A stretch of 8,866 nt of DNA from an uncultured Clostridia bacterium (GCA_946497265.1 CAMMKL010000079.1:1-8866), one strand, 5' to 3'. Positions 1 to 6,185 are shown, counted from the first letter of the stretch. Numbers and translations: made by a program. The notes: a model not told the origin generated them from the letters alone.

Positions 1-1
1 T

Positions 2-550
2 ATCCTGATTTCGGGCATTTCCTCGCAGCTTTCCCACTCAAACCTTATCCGTGGGCTGAAGCTTCTGGCTGTGGCCGTGTGCGTCACACTGGTCACGGGC
101 TTTTTCCTGCCGGATCAGATCATCCGGTTCGGCATCCTGCACATGCTTTCTATCTGTATGATCACCTTTGGCCTGGTGCAGAAAGCCTTCGAGCATGTCC
201 CCGCCCTACTGGGGATTTTGGTGTTTGCCGTTCTGTTCGCCCTTCTCTACGGGTTTGACGGGGCGTTCGGTTTTACCACGACCTTTGACACCCAATTCCT
301 GTTTCCCAGCAGTATCCCGGACGGTCGGATGTATTCCGCCGACTATTTCCCGATTATCCCCTGGCTTCTGCTCTTTTACTGCGGCACGTTTCTGGGGCAC
401 TACGCGCGGGAAGGCCTCTTTCCCAAATTTCTGTATCCTTCCCGTATCCCGGCGCTCTCTTTTCTCGGCCGGCATGCCCTGTTGATTTACATTGTACATC
501 AGCCGGTGATCTACGGCGCGATGCTTGCCGTACAGTATTTTATCGGTTAG
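2..550 (+). CDS. HGSNAT/DUF1624-type membrane acyltransferase, C-terminal part (partial)
   Basis: The reading frame is open from the first complete codon in the window, so the true start lies upstream; about 182 residues are visible. They begin with a segment containing SGISSQLSHSNLIRGLKLL, which fits the membrane region of the heparan-alpha-glucosaminide N-acetyltransferase catalytic domain family (DUF1624). The motifs RFGILHMLSI, DYFPIIPWLLLFYCGTFLG and, near the end, FLGRHALLIYIVHQPVIYG are all typical of this family. At least four hydrophobic membrane-spanning stretches are visible. Bacterial members are integral membrane proteins presumed to transfer acyl groups to sugars, but their substrates are mostly unknown. 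The GTG at 71 is internal and is not a convincing start. The gene ends 41 bases before the preferred tex start and no terminator is visible between them, so co-transcription with tex is possible. The family call is fairly secure; the substrate is unknown. Confidence 0.8.
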   Translation: MLISGISSQLSHSNLIRGLKLLAVAVCVTLVTGFFLPDQIIRFGILHMLSICMITFGLVQKAFEHVPALLGILVFAVLFALLYGFDGAFGFTTTFDTQFLFPSSIPDGRMYSADYFPIIPWLLLFYCGTFLGHYAREGLFPKFLYPSRIPALSFLGRHALLIYIVHQPVIYGAMLAVQYFIG

Positions 551-573
551 GCCCCAAAACGCTTCAGATTTTT

Positions 574-582
574 AGAAAGAGG
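574..582 (+). promoter_or_regulatory. Ribosome binding site that decides the tex start
   Basis: The purine run AGAAAGAGG ends directly against the TTG at 583 but lies nine bases before the ATG at 592. Normal Shine-Dalgarno spacing therefore favours the ATG. A TTG at 589, six bases downstream, remains possible. Confidence 0.6.
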
Positions 583-591
583 TTGGAATTG

Positions 592-2769
592 ATGGATTTT
601 ACTTCCGCGCTTTGCGAACAATTCAGCCTGCAGGCATGGCAGGTTGATCATGTAATCCAGCTGTTGGACGAGGGGAACACCATTCCCTTTATCGCCCGTT
701 ACCGCAAAGAGGCCCACGGCGCTCTGGACGATCAGCTCCTGCGCGAAATCAGCGAGCGGCTCGACTACCTGCGTGGGCTGGAAAAACGCCGGGAAGAGGT
801 GCGCGCCCTCATCGACACGGCGGGCGCTTTGACCGAGGAGCTTTCTTCCGCCCTGGATAGGGCCGCCACCCTGGCGGAACTGGAGGATCTCTACCGCCCT
901 TACCGCCCCAAGCGCAAAACGCGCGCCTCCGTTGCCAGGGAAAAAGGCCTCCAGCCGCTGGCAGACGCCATCTTTGCCCAAGAGTGTGGCGGCGAATACC
1001 CCATCGACATGGCGGAACGCTTTGTCGATCCGGAAAAGGGTGTGGATACCCCGGAAGACGCGTTGCAGGGCGCGCAAGACATCATTGCCGAATATCTTTC
1101 GGACGATGCCGGCATCCGCAAGCGTCTGCGCGTCATCGCCATGAGCCAAGGCATTCTGGAAACCAAGGCCGCCAATCCGGACGAAGATTCGGTTTACGCC
1201 CAATACTACGAATTTCAGGAACCGGTCGCCCGCATCGCGGGGCACCGGGTGCTCGCCATCGACCGGGGAGAGCGGGAGGGGTTTCTCAAGGTAAGCCTTT
1301 CCCTTGCAATTGATAAAGCGATGAACATCGTGCATTCCGTAGCCCTTAAGGGCAATTCCCCCTGCGAAGAAGCCGTGCGCGAGGCAGCGGCGGACGCATA
1401 TACCCGCCTGATTTTCCCTTCCATCGAACGCGAGGTGCGCGCCGCCCTGACCGAAACCGCCGCCGAACAGGCGATCAAGGTTTTTTCCGTGAACCTGCGT
1501 CATCTGCTCATGCAGCCCCCGGTCAAGGGCCGGGTTGCCATGGGGCTTGACCCGGGTTACCGGACCGGCTGCAAGGTGGCGGTAGTGGATGCCACGGGCC
1601 GGGTACTGGACACCGCCGTTGTCTACCCCACCCATTCACAGGCAAAGGTGGAGGAAGCAAAGAAAACCGTTTCCGCTCTGATCCGCAAACACGGCGTACG
1701 GGTTATCGCCATCGGCAACGGCACGGCCTCCAAGGAAACCGAACTCTTTACCGCCGGCGTCATCCAGGAGCTGGGCGGCGGCGTTTCCTATATGGTGGTA
1801 AGCGAAGCGGGCGCTTCGGTCTATTCGGCCTCCAAGCTGGCGGCCGAGGAATTCCCGGAATATGACCTAACCCTGCGCAGCGCCGTTTCCATCGCCCGCC
1901 GCCTGCAAGACCCTCTGGCCGAGCTGGTCAAAATCGACCCTAAGGCCATCGGCGTGGGTCAATACCAGCACGATATGCCGAAAAAACGGCTGGACGAGGC
2001 CCTGGGCGGCGTGGTGGAAGACTGCGTCAACACGGTGGGCGTGGATTTAAATACCGCTTCCCCTTCGCTTTTGTCCCATGTAGCGGGGGTAAGCGCGGCG
2101 GTTTCGAAAAACATCGTGGCCTATCGGGAGGAAAACGGGGCGTTCACATCCCGCAGCGAGCTCAAAAAGGTAGCAAAGCTCGGCCCCAAGGCCTTTGAGC
2201 AGTGCGCGGGCTTTCTGCGCGTGGCGGAAAGCAAAAACCCGCTCGACAACACCGCCGTCCACCCGGAATCCTATCCCGCCGCCAAAAAACTGCTGGAGCT
2301 GTGCGGCTTTTCCGCCAAAGACATCGCTCCCGGTAAGCTCGCCGGATTGCAGGAGAAGGTAGCGCAGGCCGGCGAGGAGGAAACGGCGGCCCAAATCGGC
2401 GTAGGCGTCCCCACCCTGCGGGACATCGTGACCGAGCTGCAACGCCCCGGCCGCGACCCGCGCGACGAACTGCCCGCCCCGTTGCTGCGCACCGACGTGC
2501 TCGATATGAAGGATTTAAAACCGGGGATGGAGCTGAACGGCACCGTGCGCAATGTCATTGATTTCGGTGCGTTTGTAGATATTGGCGTGCATCAGGACGG
2601 TCTGGTGCATATCTCGCAGATTTGCGACAAATACATCAAACACCCCGGCGAGGTACTAAAGGTGGGCGATATTGTAAGGGTGTGGGTGCTTTCGGTAGAT
2701 GTGGAGAAGAAACGCATCGCCCTGACGATGCGCAAGGATAAAGCGCCCAGCACCGCTTCCGGCGCATAA
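592..2769 (+). CDS. tex: Tex family RNA-binding transcription accessory protein
   Basis: This is a full-length Tex protein of 725 residues, within the usual size for the family. Tex is a cytoplasmic nucleic-acid-binding protein thought to affect transcription and RNA handling. The N-terminal helical part includes FIARYRKEAHGALDD and LEDLYRPYRPKRKTRA. A YqgF/RNase H-like domain starts near residue 313 (MGLDPGYRTGCKVAVVD, then GNGTASKETE and SEAGASVYSAS). Helix-hairpin-helix elements follow at about 483-545 (DLNTASPSLLSHVAGVS, then LGPKAFEQCAGFLRV). The C-terminal S1 domain is at about 641-714 (DFGAFVDIGVHQDGLVHIS). A TTG at 583 would give three more residues, but the purine-rich AGAAAGAGG at 574-582 abuts it. 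The same site lies nine bases before the ATG at 592, so that ATG is preferred. The long open frame on the opposite strand here is a GC-driven shadow. Confidence 0.96.
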   Translation: MDFTSALCEQFSLQAWQVDHVIQLLDEGNTIPFIARYRKEAHGALDDQLLREISERLDYLRGLEKRREEVRALIDTAGALTEELSSALDRAATLAELEDLYRPYRPKRKTRASVAREKGLQPLADAIFAQECGGEYPIDMAERFVDPEKGVDTPEDALQGAQDIIAEYLSDDAGIRKRLRVIAMSQGILETKAANPDEDSVYAQYYEFQEPVARIAGHRVLAIDRGEREGFLKVSLSLAIDKAMNIVHSVALKGNSPCEEAVREAAADAYTRLIFPSIEREVRAALTETAAEQAIKVFSVNLRHLLMQPPVKGRVAMGLDPGYRTGCKVAVVDATGRVLDTAVVYPTHSQAKVEEAKKTVSALIRKHGVRVIAIGNGTASKETELFTAGVIQELGGGVSYMVVSEAGASVYSASKLAAEEFPEYDLTLRSAVSIARRLQDPLAELVKIDPKAIGVGQYQHDMPKKRLDEALGGVVEDCVNTVGVDLNTASPSLLSHVAGVSAAVSKNIVAYREENGAFTSRSELKKVAKLGPKAFEQCAGFLRVAESKNPLDNTAVHPESYPAAKKLLELCGFSAKDIAPGKLAGLQEKVAQAGEEETAAQIGVGVPTLRDIVTELQRPGRDPRDELPAPLLRTDVLDMKDLKPGMELNGTVRNVIDFGAFVDIGVHQDGLVHISQICDKYIKHPGEVLKVGDIVRVWVLSVDVEKKRIALTMRKDKAPSTASGA

Positions 2770-2794
2770 GCCGTTTGGAAAGGAATTTTTCAAG

Positions 2795-3457
2795 ATGAAT
2801 GGGAAAAAAGTCGATCTTGAGCACTGGAACCGCCGGGAACTTTTCAACGGTTTCATCCAAATGGCCGCCCCTTGTTACGGGATGAACGTCCGGATGGACG
2901 TCACCCGTTTGGTCAACCACTGCAAACAAAGCGGGGAATCTTTTTTTATAAATCTGATGTATCTCTGCTTGCGGGAAATGAACAAAGTGGAAGAATTCCG
3001 CATGCGGGTGCTCGATTGGGAGCCATGGATTTTTGACAAGATCCATTGCAGCTTTACCGTAATGAACGATTCCGGTTTTTTTATCAACCGGTTCGCGGAA
3101 TTTTGCGAATATCCCTCCTATTATCCAAACGTACGGAGCACCATCGATAAAGCAAAAAGGGAAACCGAACTGTATCCGAAGGGGTTCGATCCCTGCCGTA
3201 CCGACCTGTTTTATTTTTCCTGCATCCCCTGGATTGACTTCCAATCCGTCACGCAGCCGCTCATCACACAGCCCGCAGACTTTAACAACCCTGCAGGGGA
3301 TTCCGTGCCAAGGGTAAGCTGGGGAAAATATGTGGAACAAAACGGCGGCTATTTTATGACGATGCATATAACGGTCAATCACGCGCTCATCGACGGCAAA
3401 CCCTTGGCGGATGTATTCAACGCCATCCAATCCTCCTTAAACGATCTGCGGTTCTAG
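2795..3457 (+). CDS. CatA-like chloramphenicol acetyltransferase family protein
   Basis: The protein has 220 residues, the normal length for trimeric CatA-type acetyltransferases, which use acetyl-CoA to acetylate a hydroxyl group, classically the 3-hydroxyl of chloramphenicol. Family features are present throughout: VDLEHWNRRELFNGF at 6-20, EFRMRVLDWEPW at 67-78, SFTVMNDSGFF at 86-96, CIPWIDFQSVTQP at 143-155 and WGKYVEQNGG at 176-185. The catalytic motif is NHALIDG, with His196 and Asp200 matching the catalytic His and structural Asp. Ser151 corresponds to the conserved oxyanion serine. The residue before the catalytic His is Asn rather than the usual His, and a Ser (175) stands where the family usually has Thr before GKY. 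It lies 25 bases after tex with no visible promoter or terminator, behind a modest AAAGGAA site at about 2779. The fold is confident. Activity on chloramphenicol is not shown, and another acceptor is possible. Confidence 0.85.
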   Translation: MNGKKVDLEHWNRRELFNGFIQMAAPCYGMNVRMDVTRLVNHCKQSGESFFINLMYLCLREMNKVEEFRMRVLDWEPWIFDKIHCSFTVMNDSGFFINRFAEFCEYPSYYPNVRSTIDKAKRETELYPKGFDPCRTDLFYFSCIPWIDFQSVTQPLITQPADFNNPAGDSVPRVSWGKYVEQNGGYFMTMHITVNHALIDGKPLADVFNAIQSSLNDLRF

Positions 3458-3479
3458 AAAAGAACTTGCCCATGGCGCC

Positions 3480-3508
3480 TTGCTTCCGGTAGAAAAAACC
3501 GGTATAAT
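3480..3508 (+). promoter_or_regulatory. SigA-type promoter for ychF
   Basis: A -35 element TTGCTT (3480-3485) and a perfect -10 element TATAAT (3503-3508) are separated by 17 bases. Transcription would start near 3515, giving a leader of about 29 nt with the ribosome site AAGGAAAGG (3525-3533) ten bases before the ATG. A five-base inverted repeat, CCGGT/ACCGG (3486-3490 and 3498-3502), fills the spacer and could be an operator or chance. Confidence 0.7.
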
Positions 3509-3543
3509 AAAACCATTGTTTAATAAGGAAAGGTCGAATATAG

Positions 3544-4638
3544 ATGAAACTAGGTATTGTTGGTTTGCCCAACGTAGGAAAAAGCACCCTCTTTAACGCC
3601 ATTACCAACGCCGGCGCGCAATCCGCGAACTATCCGTTCTGCACCATTGAGCCCAATGTGGGCGTGGTGGCCGTGCCGGACAAGCGCCTCGATTTGCTCG
3701 CCGAGCTGTACCATCCGGTAAAGGTCACCCCGGCCGTGATCGAATTTGTGGACATTGCCGGCTTGGTGCGCGGCGCCTCGAAGGGCGAGGGGCTGGGGAA
3801 TAAATTCCTTTCCAACATCCGAGAGGTGGATGCCGTCGTACACGTGGTGCGCTGCTTTGTCAACGATGACATTGTGCATGTGGAGGGCTCCATCGATCCC
3901 GCCCGGGACATCGAAACCATTAATCTAGAGCTGATCCTCTCCGATATTGAGATCCTGGAACGCCGGATTGATAAAACCCAGAAGCTCATGAAGGGGGACA
4001 AAAAATACCAGCAGGAATACGATTTCTTCCAGCGCGTCAAATCGGTCTTGGAAGAAGGCAAGCCCGCGCGTTCGGTAGAATGCAGCGAGGAGGAGGCCGA
4101 ACTGCTCTCTTCCGTTGCCCTGCTGACCAACAAGCCCGTGATCTACGCCGCCAATATGAGTGAGGGCGATTTTAAAGGCGGGGTGGAAAACAACCCCTAC
4201 TTTAAAACCGTCCGGGAAATTGCCTCCGGGGAAAAAGCCGGCGTGCTACCCATCTGCGCCGAAATTGAAGCCGAGATTGCCGGGATGGAAAAAGAGGAAA
4301 AGGAGCTGTTCCTTGCGGATATGGGCTTGACCGAATCCGGGTTGGACCGCCTGATCCGCGCCTGCTACAGCCTGCTGGGGCTCATCTCTTATCTGACCGC
4401 CGGCCAGCCGGAGGTACGCGCCTGGACGATTACCAAAGGCACCCGCGCCCCACAGGCCGCCGGTAAGATACACACCGATTTTGAGCGCGGCTTTATCCGC
4501 GCCGAGGTAATCGATTACAAGGATTTGCTTGCCTGCGGCTCGCTTGCCGCCGCCAAGGAAAAAGGCCTGGTGCGTTCCGAGGGCAAGGATTATGTCATGC
4601 AGGACGGCGACGTAGTGCTGTTCCGCTTTAACGTATAA
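3544..4638 (+). CDS. ychF: Ribosome-associated P-loop NTPase YchF (OLA1-type, Obg family)
   Basis: The 364-residue protein matches YchF over its full length, at the usual size. YchF/OLA1 proteins are cytoplasmic P-loop NTPases that bind ribosomes, often prefer ATP to GTP, and are linked to translation and stress responses. The G1 loop is GLPNVGKST (7-15), the switch I region is PFCTIEPNVG (31-40), and G3 is DIAGL (70-74) followed by RGASKGEGLGNKFL. The usual NKxD specificity motif is replaced by NMSE (204-207), the family hallmark explaining ATP preference. ICAEIEAEIAG (237-247) and a C-terminal TGS domain (about 280-363, TKGTRAPQAAGKIHTDFERG) complete the fold. Leu8 stands in the P-loop as in hydrophobic-substituted GTPases. 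The gene has its own promoter and is followed after 13 bases by the DUF3267-like gene, so the two probably form one operon. Confidence 0.97.
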   Translation: MKLGIVGLPNVGKSTLFNAITNAGAQSANYPFCTIEPNVGVVAVPDKRLDLLAELYHPVKVTPAVIEFVDIAGLVRGASKGEGLGNKFLSNIREVDAVVHVVRCFVNDDIVHVEGSIDPARDIETINLELILSDIEILERRIDKTQKLMKGDKKYQQEYDFFQRVKSVLEEGKPARSVECSEEEAELLSSVALLTNKPVIYAANMSEGDFKGGVENNPYFKTVREIASGEKAGVLPICAEIEAEIAGMEKEEKELFLADMGLTESGLDRLIRACYSLLGLISYLTAGQPEVRAWTITKGTRAPQAAGKIHTDFERGFIRAEVIDYKDLLACGSLAAAKEKGLVRSEGKDYVMQDGDVVLFRFNV

Positions 4639-4651
4639 AGGAGGGGCCGCA

Positions 4652-5296
4652 ATGGACCGCACGAAGCTTCCCGAAAATTACCGCCTCAAATTTGTGGTGG
4701 ATTTCCGCAACAGCGGGAAAATCGGCATCGCCATGAATATCTTTACCCTGGTGCTTGCCGCCGTCATGATCTTCTTTGCCCACCTTGCCGTGCCTTTTAA
4801 CCTGTTTTTGGGCGAGGGGCATTCCTGGCAGGAACAGCTCATGGTGCCGGTCAGCATTGTACTGGGAATGTTTGCCTACGGCCATCTGCGCGAATTGTGC
4901 CGTCTGGCCTGCTTTCGAGCCTTTTCCCCTCAAAAGCCCAAATACCATTTCCGGCTATTTTCCCCCCTTTGCAGCCTGCCGGGGTATTACTTTACTAGAA
5001 CACAATACCTCATTACGGTAGCCGTTCCATGGACCGTCATGATACTCCTCACGGGCGGCGTTGCGTTCTCCTTACAGGGCGCATGGTTCTGGGCATTCTA
5101 TCTGGTATTCGTCTACCACTCCATCACCACAATTAAGGAGCTTTATGTCTTTACCAGCATCAAGGACCGTCCGGACGACGTATACATCATGGACGCCGGG
5201 ATGGAAATCAAGTGTTATGAGGAATTTGACCCGGCGGAAGATACCAAATGGCACCGGGAGGAAAGGCTCAAACGAAAAAAGAACAGACGGTTTTAA
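4652..5296 (+). CDS. DUF3267-like membrane protein with degenerate zincin motif
   Basis: This 214-residue protein has a strong ribosome site AAAGGAGG (4637-4644) seven bases before its ATG and follows ychF by 13 bases. Hydrophobic segments at about 26-46, 62-77, 118-140 and 145-167 suggest three or four membrane spans, and the tail (about 197-214) is strongly basic. The stretch YYFTRTQYLITVAVPW (112-126 region) and the late DDVYIMDAG (175-183) resemble the DUF3267 family of putative membrane zinc peptidases. At the position where those proteins carry HExxH, this one has R80-E81-L82-C83-R84, with both metal-binding His replaced by Arg. It is thus unlikely to bind zinc in the usual way and may be a pseudo-enzyme. 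The family assignment comes from remembered motif similarity and is moderate. No specific function can be named. Confidence 0.6.
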   Translation: MDRTKLPENYRLKFVVDFRNSGKIGIAMNIFTLVLAAVMIFFAHLAVPFNLFLGEGHSWQEQLMVPVSIVLGMFAYGHLRELCRLACFRAFSPQKPKYHFRLFSPLCSLPGYYFTRTQYLITVAVPWTVMILLTGGVAFSLQGAWFWAFYLVFVYHSITTIKELYVFTSIKDRPDDVYIMDAGMEIKCYEEFDPAEDTKWHREERLKRKKNRRF

Positions 5297-5312
5297 TTGT
5301 TTTTCAGTTGAT

Positions 5313-5348
5313 CGCCGGGCACAGTGTACAGCCCGGCGTTGTTTCTTT
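5313..5348 (+). terminator. Intrinsic terminator of the ychF operon
   Basis: A perfect eight-base GC-rich stem, CGCCGGGC (5313-5320) with GCCCGGCG (5331-5338), encloses a ten-base loop and is followed by TTGTTTCTTT. It lies 17 bases after the DUF3267-like stop codon and would end the ychF transcript. Confidence 0.85.
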
Positions 5349-5384
5349 ATACGAAAAGCTCGATTTATCAAAAAAGGATATAAA

Positions 5385-5432
5385 AAAAGCCCTGTAGCAA
5401 CCTTATCAAAGCAAAGGCGTTACAGGGCTTTT
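5385..5432 (-). terminator. Bidirectional terminator after the 128-residue gene
   Basis: The arms AAAAGCCCTGTA (5385-5396) and TACAGGGCTTTT (5421-5432) form a perfect 12 bp stem. A G-U and a C-G pair can extend it inward, leaving a loop of about 20 nt. The stem has A runs at one end and T runs at the other, so it works in both directions. On the minus strand it ends six bases after the stop codon of the AT-rich gene and is followed by T7. The loop is larger than usual for a simple terminator. Confidence 0.8.
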
Positions 5433-5438
5433 CTCTTT

Positions 5439-5825
5439 TCATTCTTTCTTTCTAAAATCATCCAAGGAAACAATGTGGGCCTTCTCTTTTTCATCGCTGT
5501 TATCATCTCTTTCCGAAGGTAGTGTGTGTTTGTGAGAATCTTCCTTTTGAAGCTGCATACTGTCTTGCGCCATGAATCGTAATAGCTCCTCTTTCATATT
5601 CGGCGACAAAGAAGGATCGTTTAAGAGCTTCGGCAGACTTTGTGTAAAGCATTCATAACGTTTGTTTTCTAAATGTTTCCTCTTAATATCGCCGGGTATC
5701 AAAAAAATCTGTTTGATGAATCGATTAAGTGCATCGATAATCTTATCCAATTTGAAAGAAGCCGTTAAGATGGAAAAAATAAAGATCAAACTTTTGATGG
5801 CTTGCAGCACTTCTGACCATTTCAT
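5439..5825 (-). CDS. Unknown AT-rich 128-residue protein
   Basis: I do not recognise this protein. It has an excellent ribosome site (GGGAGGAGGA at 5831-5840, five bases before the ATG), its own promoter and its own terminator, so it is very likely expressed. Residues 11-24 are hydrophobic (SLIFIFSILTASF), followed by an amphipathic stretch to about 43 (LDKIIDALNRFIKQIFLIP). This could be a membrane anchor or a packing helix pair. Residues 47-92 are predicted helical and mixed in charge (KRYECFTQSLPKLLND, MKEELLRFMAQDSMQLQK), with a single Cys59. The tail 93-128 is hydrophilic, highly charged and probably disordered, ending LDDFRKKE. There is no catalytic motif, HTH or cysteine cluster. Codon use is clearly more AT-rich than in ychF, tex or rubrerythrin, which suggests acquisition by transfer. 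It is divergent from the ROK regulator gene. Confidence 0.75.
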   Translation of the reverse strand: MKWSEVLQAIKSLIFIFSILTASFKLDKIIDALNRFIKQIFLIPGDIKRKHLENKRYECFTQSLPKLLNDPSLSPNMKEELLRFMAQDSMQLQKEDSHKHTLPSERDDNSDEKEKAHIVSLDDFRKKE

Positions 5826-5830
5826 TAGAA

Positions 5831-5895
5831 TCCTCCTCCCAAACGTTCCATATACAACCGCTTTGGCAGGCCGGGGAGGATGCTTGCTTCCTCCC
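5831..5895 (-). promoter_or_regulatory. Candidate translational attenuator: competing pairings of the Shine-Dalgarno
   Basis: Read on the minus strand, GGGAGGA (5889-5895) can pair with TCCTCCC (5874-5880) as a seven-base hairpin with an eight-base loop. The same TCCTCCC can instead pair with GGGAGGA (5834-5840), part of the Shine-Dalgarno of the 128-residue gene. The two pairings exclude each other. A ribosome on the six-codon leader ORF would cover the first arm and so could alter access to the ribosome site. Complementarity and positions are seen directly; the switching is inferred. Confidence 0.45.
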
Positions 5896-5915
5896 TAACT
5901 TTTGGAGTTGGACAT
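5895..5915 (-). CDS. Six-codon leader ORF (MSNSKS) upstream of the 128-residue gene
   Basis: On the minus strand an ATG (5913-5915) reads M-S-N-S-K-S and then TAG. It is preceded by AAGGTGAT, a long match to the 3' end of 16S rRNA, at normal spacing. It lies inside the roughly 160 nt leader of the 128-residue gene. The last base of its stop codon is the first base of a GGGAGGA hairpin arm (5889-5895). It is in frame with the downstream gene, and the 23 codons between its TAG and that ATG contain no stop. A regulatory leader peptide is the main reading. The remnant of a longer N-terminus broken by an amber codon is the alternative. Confidence 0.45.
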   Translation of the reverse strand: MSNSKS

Positions 5916-5991
5916 TTCTATCACCTTCTATCCAGGATATTTTGTACTATTACTATAGTTTTTATTTGTGTAATGCGGTATCTTTGTGGAT

Positions 5992-6020
5992 ATTATCGCA
6001 TAAACTACACCAAATGTCAA
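5992..6020 (-). promoter_or_regulatory. SigA-type promoter of the 128-residue gene
   Basis: On the minus strand a perfect -35 TTGACA (6015-6020) and a -10 GATAAT (5992-5997, five of six consensus bases) are separated by exactly 17 bases. Transcription would start near 5985, giving a leader of about 160 nt that contains the small ORF and the hairpin. Confidence 0.75.
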
Positions 6021-6028
6021 GAGCTCAT

Positions 6029-6061
6029 TTCGATTTAAAAATTTTTAATTTTTAAATCGAA
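6029..6061. repeat. Perfect 15+15 bp AT-rich inverted repeat, candidate operator
   Basis: The arms TTCGATTTAAAAATT (6029-6043) and AATTTTTAAATCGAA (6047-6061) are exact reverse complements around a TTT centre. The repeat begins nine bases upstream of the -35 of the minus-strand gene (about -44 to -76 from its predicted start). It lies about 64 bases before the -35 of the ROK gene. Its size and AT-rich, two-fold symmetric form resemble operators of ROK-family regulators such as XylR. It has no GC-rich stem or clear U tract, so a terminator is less likely. Confidence 0.6.
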
Positions 6062-6124
6062 GGTAAAAATCATCTTAATTTATACAGTAATTTTAAAAGA
6101 TTTGCTATTATACTTCATTAACTA

Positions 6125-6153
6125 TTGTACATTTTTTTTAGACATGGTATAAT
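6125..6153 (+). promoter_or_regulatory. SigA-type promoter with extended -10 for the ROK gene
   Basis: A perfect TATAAT (6148-6153) is preceded by TGG, giving an extended -10. A weak -35, TTGTAC (6125-6130), lies 17 bases upstream. Transcription would start near 6160. The ribosome site before the ATG at 6186 is only modest (AAGGTTGGGG, 6172-6181). Confidence 0.65.
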
Positions 6154-6185
6154 TAATACAAATTTTCATTTAAGGTTGGGGTAAA

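Noticed and set aside
547..1635. Open frame of 362 codons on the minus strand opposite tex
   Set aside because: It lies wholly opposite the conserved tex reading frame, has no ribosome site or recognisable domain, and is explained by the GC-rich codon pattern of tex.
2636..3430. Open frame of 264 codons on the minus strand opposite the acetyltransferase gene
   Set aside because: It is antisense to a clearly conserved CatA-type protein, has low-complexity composition and has no family features.
5061..5522. Plus-strand frame of 153 codons crossing two terminators
   Set aside because: It overlaps the end of the DUF3267-like gene in another frame and runs through two strong hairpins into antisense of the AT-rich gene.
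5662..5898. Plus-strand frame of 78 codons opposite the 128-residue gene
   Set aside because: It has no ribosome site or promoter, while the minus-strand gene has a promoter, a ribosome site and a terminator.
5826..6028. A known riboswitch or T-box in the long leader of the 128-residue gene
   Set aside because: I saw no T-box TGGNACC-type sequence or other conserved riboswitch core; only the short ORF and the competing hairpin arms are supported.
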